This document shows positions 37,651-47,889 of a DNA stretch of 64,000 nucleotides, piece by piece. The position numbers and the translations under genes were made by a program. The DNA lies in contig NC_090145.1 of NCBI RefSeq assembly GCF_017916325.1, positions 527,501 to 591,500 on the forward strand, given 5' to 3'. The stretch's first letter is position 1, and the number at the start of each line of letters is the position of its first letter. The notes under the pieces are model-generated. The model ran no database searches and was not told the DNA's origin. It was given only the letters and a program-made list of their open reading frames with translations. The stretch comes from Leishmania martiniquensis. Lineage: Eukaryota; Euglenozoa; Kinetoplastea; Trypanosomatida; Trypanosomatidae.

Positions 37651-39195
37651 CTACTTCCCCCCTTTCTTGTTACCGCCTTGTGCACCCTCTCCACCGTCCT
37701 GGCGAGTCGAAGAGGCCATACCACCGCGGCGTAATTTCTTGGCGCCAGGCGCAGCGCGGTCCTGCGGAGGCCCACTGCTCTCAATTGCGGACACCTGCGG
37801 CTGCTGCTGAGGCGGCGGGATGGCCTGAGCGGTTGTGTGGACTGGCTGCTGAGGCTGCGACGTCTTGGGCGTGCGTTGTGGTTGCATGCGTGCCGGGGAG
37901 GGACCCGGCATCGTTCCTGGCCCCTGCGGCGGCATCATGCCATTGTTATTGCCGGGGTCCATGTATTGCGGGTGCTGCTGTTGGATGTGCGGGTTGCCCA
38001 TGTGTCCCCCCATCGGACCACCCGCATTGTAAACCGCAGGATGCGGGGCCATGCTGTGGTGCTGGTGGTGATTCATGGGGGCTACGCGGCCTGCCATGGG
38101 GTTCATGACTGGCTGGCTGTACTTGTGATGCATATTTGGCTGCACTGGCGCCTGCTGGCGCGAGTAGTGCGAGACGTCGCGGTCATAGAAGTCGATGTCG
38201 CCAGGCCAGTCCGTCGGGCACGCGTAGCAGTTGTCGTTGTTCGCCACGAGACTCGCCACGTTCGCCAAGAAGCTCTTCAGTGGCGGCACGAACGGTGTGG
38301 CCGACGGGTTGGGGCTGTAGACTGTCTTCTGCGCTGCAGTACCTTCGGGCGTCGGCGCTGGTGGGGCGGCGATGGGCTCCTCCGGCGGTGGTGGCGCCGC
38401 AGCCGCAGCTTGACGAGCTGCACCGCGGCCCGCTGAAGATGTGGCTGCTGCCACCGTTGCGGCTGGCGCAGCCGGCACCGCTGACGCGGCCGCTGAGGTT
38501 TCCTTGCGCGTCGGCTGAGCAGTGCGTTTGTTTCCGCGAGCGTCGCGTGCCACGTCGGAGAACATGGCACCCTCATCGACGTACTCCGTCGTGATGTCAG
38601 TGCGCTCGAGGCGGTGCTGGAGATTGCGCGTACTGGAGCCCTCGATTTCCTTCGCAGTGCGCTCGGCGTAAGCGATCTGTTCCTTGCTGAGCTTCGACTC
38701 ATCCAGCTTCGTTGTGTACAGCTCTTCGCGGTACGTCGATGCAACGCCAAACCGCTCGTTTGCCTTAAACTGATCCCACTGACCTGTGACGTGGTTGTCG
38801 GCTTCCAGCAACTCATCTGCACCCTCGGCAGCCCAGTCCAGTGTCTTGAGGTCGTGCTCACCGCGGTAAGAGTGCACGTGGCCGGCGCCTGGGGTCTCGG
38901 TGCGCAGCTTCATGTTCTTCGCCTCCATCATGAGGATGTCCTCGTACCGGAAGAGGCGCGTCTCATCCGAAAGTTCTGACGAGTCGAGGGCATTATGCAC
39001 CTTAGATGGTAAGTTGCGTGGGAACGAGATGAAGACGCCCGCCTCGTCCGCCGCCACATCGGCGTCAGTGCGAGAGACGAAGAGGCCCTCGCACAAGGCC
39101 CCATCCACCGTGTGGATCAGCACCGTCTGGCCGACCAGGTTGAGGTACAGGTACTCCAAGCGGTCGGCATTGCTGCTCTCGTTAGGGCCAATCAT
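37651..39195 (-). CDS. PBP1: PBP1 / ataxin-2 homologue (Lsm + LsmAD)
   Basis: 514 residues. A cytoplasmic RNA-associated regulator; in trypanosomes PBP1 works with MKT1, LSM12 and XAC1 to promote mRNA translation and stability. Residues 12-95 form the divergent Lsm domain (LEYLYLNLVGQTVLIHTVDGALCEGLFVS ... RLFRYEDILMMEAKNMK). Residues 139-200 carry the LsmAD signature: QWDQFKANERFGVASTYREELYTTKLDESKLSKEQIAYAERTAKEIE. The rest is disordered and Ala/Pro-rich (225-300). It ends in a Met/Asn/Gln/His/Pro-rich tail (about 345-470, for example NPHIQQQHPQYMDPGNNNGMMPPQGPG), the kind of prion-like segment that helps ataxin-2 proteins enter RNA granules. A possible PAM2-like stretch (NPSATPFVPPL, about 309-319) resembles the motif that binds poly(A)-binding protein. 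Confidence 0.92.
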   Translation of the reverse strand: MIGPNESSNADRLEYLYLNLVGQTVLIHTVDGALCEGLFVSRTDADVAADEAGVFISFPRNLPSKVHNALDSSELSDETRLFRYEDILMMEAKNMKLRTETPGAGHVHSYRGEHDLKTLDWAAEGADELLEADNHVTGQWDQFKANERFGVASTYREELYTTKLDESKLSKEQIAYAERTAKEIEGSSTRNLQHRLERTDITTEYVDEGAMFSDVARDARGNKRTAQPTRKETSAAASAVPAAPAATVAAATSSAGRGAARQAAAAAPPPPEEPIAAPPAPTPEGTAAQKTVYSPNPSATPFVPPLKSFLANVASLVANNDNCYACPTDWPGDIDFYDRDVSHYSRQQAPVQPNMHHKYSQPVMNPMAGRVAPMNHHQHHSMAPHPAVYNAGGPMGGHMGNPHIQQQHPQYMDPGNNNGMMPPQGPGTMPGPSPARMQPQRTPKTSQPQQPVHTTAQAIPPPQQQPQVSAIESSGPPQDRAAPGAKKLRRGGMASSTRQDGGEGAQGGNKKGGK

Positions 39196-40377
39196 GGTCG
39201 CTGAATATCGCCGGTGACAAAGGGAGAGGTGTTTGCACGCAGCACTGGGGAAGGTTCAGTCGCGCAGCCAGAAGAGCGTTTCGCGCGAGACCAAAGGCAA
39301 TACAGAGACGAAAAAGGGGTACAGGCAGAATCCAACAGAAAACGAAAAGAGGCGACACACGTCTAATAACGAGGGAGCACACACACACACACAGAGCGAT
39401 GACAGAGAAATGGGGGAGGGGAGGAGGGAGGGAGGCCTCGGCGCTTAGCGATACTGCGCACATCGTGGGCGTTTGCGTCGTTTTTTTTTTCAGAAGGGGG
39501 AAGAGTGGTCCATGAGGAGGAGAAGTGAGTGGAGGGAGGGGGTAAAGGGCAACAGTGTCGTCAACACATATGGGAGAGGGCAGAGTGGAGCAAGTACGGC
39601 ATGAGATACCGGGCGAGCACCGCTAATGACGCATATATATATATATATGCATACGTTGTACACCCACAAGCGTCTCTCAACTAGAGCCGACCTCCTCACA
39701 TACCGCTTATCCGCCCTCTTCGCTGTCGAAGAGACACGCAGAGAGCGACTGTGAACTGAGGGAAGAGGTGAGCTGGACGCACGGCAGAGTCCACAGAAAG
39801 CCTCGTCCCTCTAAGCTGCACCGCAGCGTCGTTTGGCTCACGGCTGAGATGCTGTGCCCCCTTTTTTCGCTTATATATAAATATACACACAGCGTCGTGA
39901 GAGCGCAGACACACGCACGGTGAAGAAAGGGGAGGGGGGACGATGCTCAACGCTGCCGTTCATTCGGCAAACGCTTGCGCACCACCACCGCATGCCAACC
40001 CCATCTGCTCGTCGTACTCCCTTGGGCTGCCATGACCTGTGGGTGGGCGGGTACGTGCGTTTGTGTGGAAGGGGCGAGTATCAGCAGCGGGCGGCAGCTG
40101 CCATGACGCAGAGCCTAAACAGGAAGCGAGCGAGCGAGAGAGAGCCTTGTGTTGACGCAGCAAGCAACACCATCGTCGGGTTCCCCATTCATCTGCTCCG
40201 AGGAAGTGGAAGGGGAGGTGTGTGTGTGTGCGTGCGTGGGGGGGAGGGGGGAGGGAGGCAGTAAAGCCCGTCGCACATGCACAACCGTACAATCATCACT
40301 TCGACCCGCCGAGGGGAGATGACCTTTTTCGCTCTCGCTGAGCGGGAGCTGCTCACCTTAGCACAGCGAGAAGTGTT
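39196..40377. other. Spacer between the mitochondrial-type small protein gene and PBP1
   Basis: About 1.2 kb. A pyrimidine tract on the minus strand at 39216-39230 should serve PBP1. A CA run lies at 39379-39392, a T12 run at 39480-39491, a (TA)8 run at 39632-39648, a second A/T patch at 39869-39888, and a GT/GGGG block at 40217-40258. No gene seen. Confidence 0.5.
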
Positions 40378-40956
40378 TCAAAGATACTTCTCCAGCGTCA
40401 TGGCAGCTTTGTCCACGCACTGAATTGCCGGATACGGTGACTGGCCAGCGCTGCTGCTGGGGTACAGGACACCTTGCAGGTCCTCTCTGTCAAAGACCTT
40501 GCGCCGGATATTCATGTAGTCGTGGCGAGCCGGATCGGCCATCATCGGCACATCTGTATGCTTCTCTGGCACAACGCGCTGCAGCTCCTTCGGCGCCAAC
40601 TCAAACGGCATCTCCACCATGTCCCAGTCACGTCCCTTCCACTGCTTGCGCAGCGTCTGTTGCGCACACCAGACGTCCACGTTGAACTGCAGAGTGGCCA
40701 GGTCGCGCTTGAAGAGGCGCCCCTTCTTCTTATGATCAATCGGCCCGATCTCACGCAGATACGCCGTGCGACCTCCAAAGCGGTTGGCGTCGTGCATCGG
40801 TAGCGTGTTGAAGGTGTGCTGGTGACGGTAGCTGAAGGGTGGGTGATCGAAGCTGCCTGTGCAGACGCATCTCAGCGCTGCAGTGAGGGGCGCGGACTCA
40901 AGCGAAGCTGTCGCAGCCCTTCGCGCGATCGCTGCCAACCCACGCCTTAGGAGCAT
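40378..40956 (-). CDS. Conserved-type mitochondrial protein of unknown function
   Basis: 192 residues from the chosen start. The N-terminus MLLRRGLAAIARRAATASLES is a textbook mitochondrial presequence (Arg, Ala, Ser, no acidic residues for about 20 positions). The mature part is basic and aromatic: HTFNTLPMHDANRFGGRTAYLREIGPIDHKKKGRLFKRDLATLQFNVDVWCAQQTLRKQWKGRDWDMVEMPFEL, followed by a charged tail. There is no enzyme motif. Size and composition would suit a kinetoplastid mitoribosomal or other mitochondrial complex subunit, but I do not recognise it. The frame runs open to 41061; the splice acceptors at 41016-41015 and 41004-41003 lie inside that extension and favour the shorter protein. 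Confidence 0.82.
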   Translation of the reverse strand: MLLRRGLAAIARRAATASLESAPLTAALRCVCTGSFDHPPFSYRHQHTFNTLPMHDANRFGGRTAYLREIGPIDHKKKGRLFKRDLATLQFNVDVWCAQQTLRKQWKGRDWDMVEMPFELAPKELQRVVPEKHTDVPMMADPARHDYMNIRRKVFDREDLQGVLYPSSSAGQSPYPAIQCVDKAAMTLEKYL

Positions 40957-41425
40957 CGAGATGCTGCCTCGAGAACGGCTTGATGGGACGGCTCGGGAAG
41001 GACTGCAGTTGCATCTGCATGACGACAGGGAGAGGGGGAAGAGGGGGGGAAGCGAGGGCAAATGTGGCGAAGCACTCGAGAAAGGAATGGCGCAGGCTCC
41101 CTAATGCATGAGAGCCACCTTGCTGTGCGCCTATAGGTATACAGCCATTGTCCTCAGCGGTTGAGGTGAGAGGTGAGGAGGGGGGCGACTGCGTGCTCCT
41201 TCGCATCCATCCAGCGCCGTGCCACAACTGCATGCGTACATTTCTCTGTTGCGGTGGTGTAACGTCTCCCGGTGGTTCCATTTCGAAGAGAAGTGTGTAT
41301 GACTCAGCTGAAGCGCACATGATACACACACACACACTCACACTTACCCCTCTCTCCCTTCACAATATGCTGTAGATTGCCCCATTGGTGTATCGGCTGC
41401 TTGCCTATGCAGGAAAATGGCTGCA
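40957..41425. other. Spacer between EDRF1-like and mitochondrial-type protein genes
   Basis: About 470 nt: leader and acceptor of the downstream gene, then the EDRF1-like 3' UTR with a short CA run at 41323-41342. Nothing else seen. Confidence 0.5.
41003..41056 (-). promoter_or_regulatory. Predicted spliced-leader acceptor(s) deciding the start of the mitochondrial-type protein
   Basis: A long minus-strand pyrimidine tract (about 41026-41056) is followed by AG at 41016-41015 and again at 41004-41003. Use of the first would leave an out-of-frame ATG in the leader; use of the second removes it, so the second is the more productive site. Confidence 0.5.
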
Positions 41426-44400
41426 CTACCACTCTGCGAAAGGTGCCAGCAGTGTGTTGAGGTCTTGAAGGAGCTTCTGAATGGCTGCCGCTTGCCCCTC
41501 CGCGCTGCAAGCCTTTGTAGTACCAGCATGATCGAGAGCGCAGGCGACCTGCTTGATGGCGCCGCGCGCCTCCTGCTGTTTTGTGCCAGGAAGCAGCGCC
41601 TGTGCGGCCCCGAGCAGCCGTAACGCGATCATGGAGACCATTCGATGTATAAACACGCCTGCCTCCTGCTCTCCCCATGTCCGCAGTACCAGCTGCCACT
41701 GGTGTCGCGCGGCAGCCCCTTGCAGCTCGCTGCTGTGTGTTTTAACATACTCGAGCACGCACCTCAGGTAGCCGGCGGCGCGACCCACCCACCGCAGCAG
41801 CCCACGGTACTTGCTCTCCGTGGACGCTGCCTTCGTCGCTTCGCCTGGCCTCGGCTGCAGCTGTGGGGCGCCGGGGTGTCGACCTGGTGCCTCCCCCTCC
41901 ACCATGGCGCAGCACACAAGAGCCTTCTGTAGCTCCAGCAGCATCGGCCACGAAGGCAGCGTCACCACTCGTTCCCTGCGAGAGCCATCGCATTCTGCGA
42001 CAGCGGCATCCGCAGCAGCATCGCTACCACCCGCCACCGCGGCACGCACGCCCTGGTGAGCGCGCGAGCTGTTTGCAGAAGCACTAGTCTTGGTTGTGGC
42101 ACGAAGCACGATCTCTTCTGCCGCTCGAGCCAACGCGGTGTCTTGTGCGGCGGTACTCGTGACTGTGAACAGGCGGAGCGTCTGCCACTCACGTTCCTGC
42201 ATGAAGGCACTGGGCGCCAGCTCCTCAGCCTCCCGTATGAGCTCCGCAATGCGCTGCGAGGCAGCGTGCGTTGCCGGGACGCCCGAGACGGCAAGCCGTT
42301 CGATCAGCACTGAGGCATAAAGGAGAAGCGTATATGCCTTTGAAGACCGGCAGCCCTTGTCGGAGCCGCCTTGCGTGTAGGCGCTCAGAGCCTGCATAAA
42401 GAAGCTGTCCGCGTCCTCAGGCAGCTCGTGAAGGGGGCCAACCACAAGCGGCTGGGTGAAGGTAACAGACGCAACTGCGAGAGACACTTCCAGCTTTCGC
42501 TCAACAACGCTGCGGTACACGTCCCCTAGCAGCCGCATCGTGTCGGCCCACTGCAGTAGGCCATGCGAGCCAAAGGCTGCACCAAACACCGCATCCTCAG
42601 CAGCTTTCTGAGAGGCTTGCAGGAGGGACTTGGCGCGGTGCAGCGCCTCTAACGCCTTTGTGTAGCGCGCTGTGCGGTGGTGCTCCTTGCCGACCAGGTA
42701 GTATACCAGGGCAAGCTTGACGAGGTGGCGGCGTGTGTGCGTGCCCACCCGCCCGTAGAAGCGCAGAGCCGTGAAGGAAAGACTCACGGCATCCGCCTTG
42801 AGTGTTGTGATCCAGATGAGAGTGGTGGGCAGCTTGCGGCTGCACTGCAGGAGCCGCGCCTCCATGCGTGTGCCGAGCTCCGCCAGTGCGCGTATCGAGA
42901 AGCCGCTCGCCGCGTCTGACATGGCGGCGACGGCAACATCGCCGTACAACTCGCAGAGGGCGTAGCGAAGAGGGTTGATGTCCACTTGCATGCGCGGGTC
43001 TAGCACCGTCGAGCAAGATACAGGTGGCACGCCCGCGTCTGCACCGTCAACGCAGTTCTGTAATCGAGAGGACCGGCTTGTATGTGCTGATACTGTCGTG
43101 AGCAGTGATGACTGGCTGCAGCTCTCCGTCGGCGATGCCCCGGTCGACACCAGGGAGGGCGGCAGAGAGGACAGCCCCTCCTTCGGGTTCCTGCAATCTC
43201 TGCTGACTGGCGTTGCACCGTTCGCGGTAGTGCTTTCGTCCAGGGCGGATGTGCTGATCTGCGCCTCGGCTGCGCCTGCCGAGTGCCGCGGCCCCACGAG
43301 CTGACTTGTCTCCTCGAGCCGCACAAGCCCTTCGACTACTACTTGCAGCAGGTCCTGTGCACACGATGATATGGAGGCCGCTGCCTCATTCCGAGGCTCC
43401 GAATCACGTGGCGCTGCCTTGCCTTCCTTCGCCGTAGCCTCGCTGCGCATGGCACGCAGCGCACGCAGGTGGCGGCAGCTGCAGTAGTAAGCTTCCAGCG
43501 ACAGTGCCACCACCGCACACACGGCAGCACTGCACGCAACCAGGCAACGCGCGTAGAAGGCCTGCAACAGAAGACCCCCTTCCCACTCCCCAGCCGCCAA
43601 AAACATGTGCCGCAGCGGTACCTCAAACTGACCACACAGTACCAGCGCATCTCGGTATATCTCAGGCGACGAGCACAAGCTGGTGACGCCGCTGGTCGCA
43701 GCAGCCTTGGGGCAGCTTGCCGCGCCTGTGGAGGTGACAGCGGCTGCCGTTTTCACCACCTCCGCCTGCAGCTTACGAGCCACCAATACTGGAATCATTT
43801 TCACCACCTCCGCCACCATTTCGCGTGAGACAAGGCTCTTGCGGCAGGAAAGCAGAAAAATGCGCAAGCTGCGGTGAAGCAGTGGCAGAGCATCACCAGC
43901 TCTGCTGAGATCCCCGCTGCGAAAAAGGTGCTGGCCAATGTTGAAGCACGTCTTTCCAAAGTTCCAGTTGAGCCGGTTCAGGTTGGGGACGGTGGGGGGG
44001 CCGCCAATGCCGTACCTCGACGTCGTCTCCGGATCCCCGTTCTCGATATGTGCCGTCCCGTTCCCGACCCGCTCCGCTGCATCTGCGTCGGCGGACGCGA
44101 AGGCGGCGGCGCACCCAAAGTATTTATCCATCTCCTCCACGAAGGTGGCGGACTCGTCAAGGTCAGGCAACTCGTACAGCTCGACGTAGTCCGACGAATA
44201 ATCGCGCACTACCGCGTAGGTGCCGCCGTCACGACGGCACTGCTTCACTAGCCACTGCAGGGCGCTGCTCGTGAAGCTGAGAGCCGCCGCCGCCATGCGC
44301 GCTTCCACGCTGCCGAGTGTGTCCATTGTCTTCTTCACTTGATGACTCTGCACAATACCGTCGTGGTGCACGTAGGTCCCGATCTGTGACACATTCGCCA

Positions 44401-45988
44401 TCATCGCGTCAAACCAGCAGCGGAGTGTCTCGCGCTGCTCGGCGTCAGCGGCACTGATCGGCACTTCCTCTTTTAACCGCACGAGCTGCTCGGTGCTCGT
44501 GCGCTTGTCCATCACGATGGGGGCGTCCACGCCGATGAGCAGCTCGGTCGTGTTCATGCGCCACCGCAACACTTGCGAGTAGCGGTGCAGGTTCGCTCCG
44601 AAATGCACATCGGACGCGGCTGTGCTGGCGAGGCGCCGCTCCGGCAGGGCCAGTGCTAGCTGTCCGGCCGCGCCCGCCGCGGCCTCGAGTGCTATGGCTG
44701 CGTCTCGCCCTCGCGCTTCCTTCATCAAGTACAGGGCCTTGCCCAAGAGGGCCTGCTGACGCATATCGCGCACCTCAGACGGCTCTGACGCACGCGAGTC
44801 AATCACCAGCGTCGGCCCGATCCGCTGCACCCGCAGCGCCAACGGACGTTCCGGCACGTAGACCTGCTCGAAGATAGTGCGCATGGCCTCCGCGCTTGAC
44901 ACTATGAGGGCGTTCTGCTGCATATCTTTCCACTCCATCAGAGCACTCGCCAACATGTGCTGCAGCGCCACCCGCTGATTGCGCAAAAAGCCCGGGGCGT
45001 GCTGGTGAATGTTGTGGACGGGGTCCAGTGTCAAGTAGCTGCGCGGCGGCCGATTGATATCGGTGCCTGGCGCCAGGGGAGCCTCCATCGGAATCGCATC
45101 GACCCCCTCCACGCGCTGGACATGGGTGCTGTTCAGCAGCTTCGCGATCGTGGATGGCGCACTGCCGTAGATGGGGAGCGCGCTGATTCGAGCCCAGCTC
45201 GCTGAGGGGCGAGAGCTGCGCTGCTGCGGGGCGCACGCGTCCACCGGCAGCCGCCCACCTGAACTGCTAGCCGTAGAGACTTGCGAGTGTCGCAACTCGG
45301 CGGCAGGAAGTGCGGCGTGACCACGCTGCAACGCGCTCACGACTGCGCGCGACTGGGACGGCTCTAGCACGCTCAAGCTGCGACAGGCGGCCGAATCACC
45401 TGCTGTTGGCAGGGCCACGACGCCGTGAGCGCTCGAGTCACCGCCTCCGTCTGCCGGTGACGAGGCGGTCGCGGTGGATGCTGGCGGCTCGCGCAGCAGA
45501 AAGTCGAAGTCCCAACTCGGCTGAGGATCTGTGGCGAGGGCCATGGCGGAGGAGACCGCGACGGCACCGATAGTGGATGCTGAAGCGAGCTGGATCTGAT
45601 GGTGGGGGGGCTGCTCAGAGCTGGACTGAGGCGGCTGACGGCCCACTGAAATGGGCACCGCTACGGTGGATTCCTGCGCAACCGTCGTCAGTGCCGCCTC
45701 CAATCGCGCCATGTGAGCGTCGCCCTCAGTCTGCCACTCGCCCCTCGCCATCAGCTCGGGGGTTTCAAACAGGAACAGCTGTGTGTCCCTTGCTTTTGCC
45801 TCCTCACGCAAAAGTTTGTTCTGCTGCCGCTGATGATATCGCTTCACCTCCTTCCGATGCTTCGTTCGGTGGCTGACCTTTGACGGCCCAGTGTCACCGT
45901 GGCTTCGCACCTCCGCACCAGAGGGTGCACTGGAGGGCATCGCGAACTGCTTGCTGGCGCCGTGGAGAGGTTGCGCCGAGTCGACCAC
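41426..45988 (-). CDS. EDRF1-like protein
   Basis: 1520 residues. Several blocks match erythroid differentiation-related factor 1: RPLALRVQRIGPTLVID (381-397; in EDRF1, SLAVHRVGNTLLID), YSQVLRWRMNTTELLIGVDAPI (470-491), then LRCWFDAMMANVSQIGTYVHHDGIVQ (522-547; in EDRF1, YWLDNLMCNVPELVMCFHVNGIVQ) and LVKQCRRDGGTYAVVRDYSSDYVELYELPDL. It continues FNIGQHLFRSGDLSRAGDALPLLHRSLRI and, towards the C-terminus, TPR-like helical pairs (LALVYYLVGKEHHRTARYTKALEALHRAKSLL). The human protein is about 1200 residues; its molecular activity is poorly defined. The N-terminal 270 residues are low-complexity with a basic Lys/Arg stretch (36-66). No signal peptide or membrane helix. This is among the longest uninterrupted genes of the window. 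Confidence 0.8.
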   Translation of the reverse strand: MVDSAQPLHGASKQFAMPSSAPSGAEVRSHGDTGPSKVSHRTKHRKEVKRYHQRQQNKLLREEAKARDTQLFLFETPELMARGEWQTEGDAHMARLEAALTTVAQESTVAVPISVGRQPPQSSSEQPPHHQIQLASASTIGAVAVSSAMALATDPQPSWDFDFLLREPPASTATASSPADGGGDSSAHGVVALPTAGDSAACRSLSVLEPSQSRAVVSALQRGHAALPAAELRHSQVSTASSSGGRLPVDACAPQQRSSRPSASWARISALPIYGSAPSTIAKLLNSTHVQRVEGVDAIPMEAPLAPGTDINRPPRSYLTLDPVHNIHQHAPGFLRNQRVALQHMLASALMEWKDMQQNALIVSSAEAMRTIFEQVYVPERPLALRVQRIGPTLVIDSRASEPSEVRDMRQQALLGKALYLMKEARGRDAAIALEAAAGAAGQLALALPERRLASTAASDVHFGANLHRYSQVLRWRMNTTELLIGVDAPIVMDKRTSTEQLVRLKEEVPISAADAEQRETLRCWFDAMMANVSQIGTYVHHDGIVQSHQVKKTMDTLGSVEARMAAAALSFTSSALQWLVKQCRRDGGTYAVVRDYSSDYVELYELPDLDESATFVEEMDKYFGCAAAFASADADAAERVGNGTAHIENGDPETTSRYGIGGPPTVPNLNRLNWNFGKTCFNIGQHLFRSGDLSRAGDALPLLHRSLRIFLLSCRKSLVSREMVAEVVKMIPVLVARKLQAEVVKTAAAVTSTGAASCPKAAATSGVTSLCSSPEIYRDALVLCGQFEVPLRHMFLAAGEWEGGLLLQAFYARCLVACSAAVCAVVALSLEAYYCSCRHLRALRAMRSEATAKEGKAAPRDSEPRNEAAASISSCAQDLLQVVVEGLVRLEETSQLVGPRHSAGAAEAQISTSALDESTTANGATPVSRDCRNPKEGLSSLPPSLVSTGASPTESCSQSSLLTTVSAHTSRSSRLQNCVDGADAGVPPVSCSTVLDPRMQVDINPLRYALCELYGDVAVAAMSDAASGFSIRALAELGTRMEARLLQCSRKLPTTLIWITTLKADAVSLSFTALRFYGRVGTHTRRHLVKLALVYYLVGKEHHRTARYTKALEALHRAKSLLQASQKAAEDAVFGAAFGSHGLLQWADTMRLLGDVYRSVVERKLEVSLAVASVTFTQPLVVGPLHELPEDADSFFMQALSAYTQGGSDKGCRSSKAYTLLLYASVLIERLAVSGVPATHAASQRIAELIREAEELAPSAFMQEREWQTLRLFTVTSTAAQDTALARAAEEIVLRATTKTSASANSSRAHQGVRAAVAGGSDAAADAAVAECDGSRRERVVTLPSWPMLLELQKALVCCAMVEGEAPGRHPGAPQLQPRPGEATKAASTESKYRGLLRWVGRAAGYLRCVLEYVKTHSSELQGAAARHQWQLVLRTWGEQEAGVFIHRMVSMIALRLLGAAQALLPGTKQQEARGAIKQVACALDHAGTTKACSAEGQAAAIQKLLQDLNTLLAPFAEW

Positions 45989-47889
45989 ACCGAAAAAGGC
46001 GCTCTAGCGAGACAGGCAGCGGGGAGCCTCCTTGAAAGGGCAAGCGGAGGGGCAAGCGCACGAGATGCCAGGAAGGCTCGTGAGCGTCGGCAAGTGTGTG
46101 CGCGGGTGCCTTTGTGCGCAAGGGCGAGGGGGAGGGAAGGAGGAGAGCAAAGGACGCGCGCAGAGAGACGGGAGGGGGGGGCAATACGAAAGGAAAAAGC
46201 AGAGGGGGTGCTGGTATACGCGTATTTAATGGTTATGCCTGTGATGATGGGGAGCACACGCACACACACAGAGGTGGAGAGCCGGGCAAGAGGTTCACAC
46301 AATGCCTAAACGAGAGACCCGCCGGACTCCTTAATAAATGGTATGCCACCGCTCTGCGTGCACGTGCGTATGTGGAGGGCAAGGCGTTCTCTTTGCTCTA
46401 TACCTCGTTACACACACACGCACACACCTATACACACACAGGCGTACGGATGGCGCAGAGAAAGGCAGTGCAAATATTTGAGGTAACGCCCACGCACAAC
46501 TGGAGAGATGGCGCACACTCCAGAAAGGCAGAACAGTGGCAATCAATTGAGTGACCACTCCCGCGATACCACGAAATGTTTAGGGAAAGGAAGAGGGGGC
46601 TCGAATGGGGGTGAAAGGGGCACAAGCGAGAGGGGAGTGATGATGCTCACACTCACAGGTACAGACGGGCCCACACAGACAGACACCGCCCACGCCTCCG
46701 TCCCGGCGCAGTCTTCCCGCTCTCCTCCTTTTCCTGTTACTATTTTGTTTGCTGTGTGTGTGTGTGTGTGCTTGTATCTGCGCGCTTGGCGCTTCGGCGT
46801 GCTTCCGTTGCACCTCAAAGACGGTGCGGTGGAGGCGGTGGCGACAGCTCACGCGTAAGTCGGAGAGCCAGCAGTGATGCGGGTGTGCGCGTGTAATGTT
46901 GCGAGTAAAACGGTGATGAAGGAAGAGCCTTTTGCATGGTGATTTGGCTTGCGTAGTCTTCGAGTGTTCGCTTCCGCATCTGACCTCCCCCCGCACGACG
47001 GATGACGTGCCCGTTGGTGAGTGTGTATGTGTGTGCATTACATCCACATGAGAGACAGGGGAAAGAGGAAGTAGGGATAGTTAAAGAGAGGGACGTGAGC
47101 ATGCGAGTGGAGGAGGAGGAGGGGGGGGGACGGAGCACGGAAAGGCCACCACAGGGCGCGCGCGCGTGTGTGTGTGTGAAGGGGGCAGCCGGTGGAAGCC
47201 TCTGGTGGTGATCGAGGTCCTCTTACAGCAGTGGATACCCTGAACGTTAGATGAAGGGCGCTAGCATTCACAGTTTAGCTTCCTGCGCGGTGCTTTGCCT
47301 CTCACTTGGAGCAGATGAGGAGGGCAGGCTAGCACCCGTTCCCCTCCTCCCCCCGGTTCTTCGCGCCATCCGTCTCACTCACTGAGGAAAGGAGCGCTGC
47401 TTTCGCTGTTTCGCCTCCCCAGCGCACACATCGGGGGCTCATCTTGCTTCGTGGAAGATATCACACAAATCACACACGTACATACGAAATTGAGTCGATC
47501 GACGACCAAATGGGCCACATGACGGTCTCCCCGCGGGAAAAAAGTCCACGTCAATCGCAGCGAGGGGAGGAGGGGAGCGAGAAGGGAAACGTATTGGAAG
47601 TGGGATGACATCGTGGCGAAACGAACTGAGAAGGGAAGAAATATCAACAACAGAATGGCGGTAAGACTGCGTAACGACACACACACACACACACGTGCGT
47701 ACACATGGGCAGGTGAGGCGATATGAAGAGGGAAGGGGTGCAACGCATAGATCCTGAGGCGATATGATGCACGCCGCCGACACGTTCAAAAATACAGGGG
47801 CGACGCGGGCATGTGTTGGTGTGAGGATAGAGGGAGAGAGACAGAGAAGTTGCACAGGGGTGGGGGTAAGGAGAAAAGGGAAGCCGGCT
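45989..47889. other. Spacer between the RING ligase gene and the EDRF1-like gene
   Basis: About 1.9 kb. CA runs at 46258-46270, 46412-46440 and 47680-47695; GT runs at 46755-46771 and 47166-47178; purine blocks at 46122-46180, 47107-47143 and 47560-47585. No gene supported on either strand. Confidence 0.55.
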
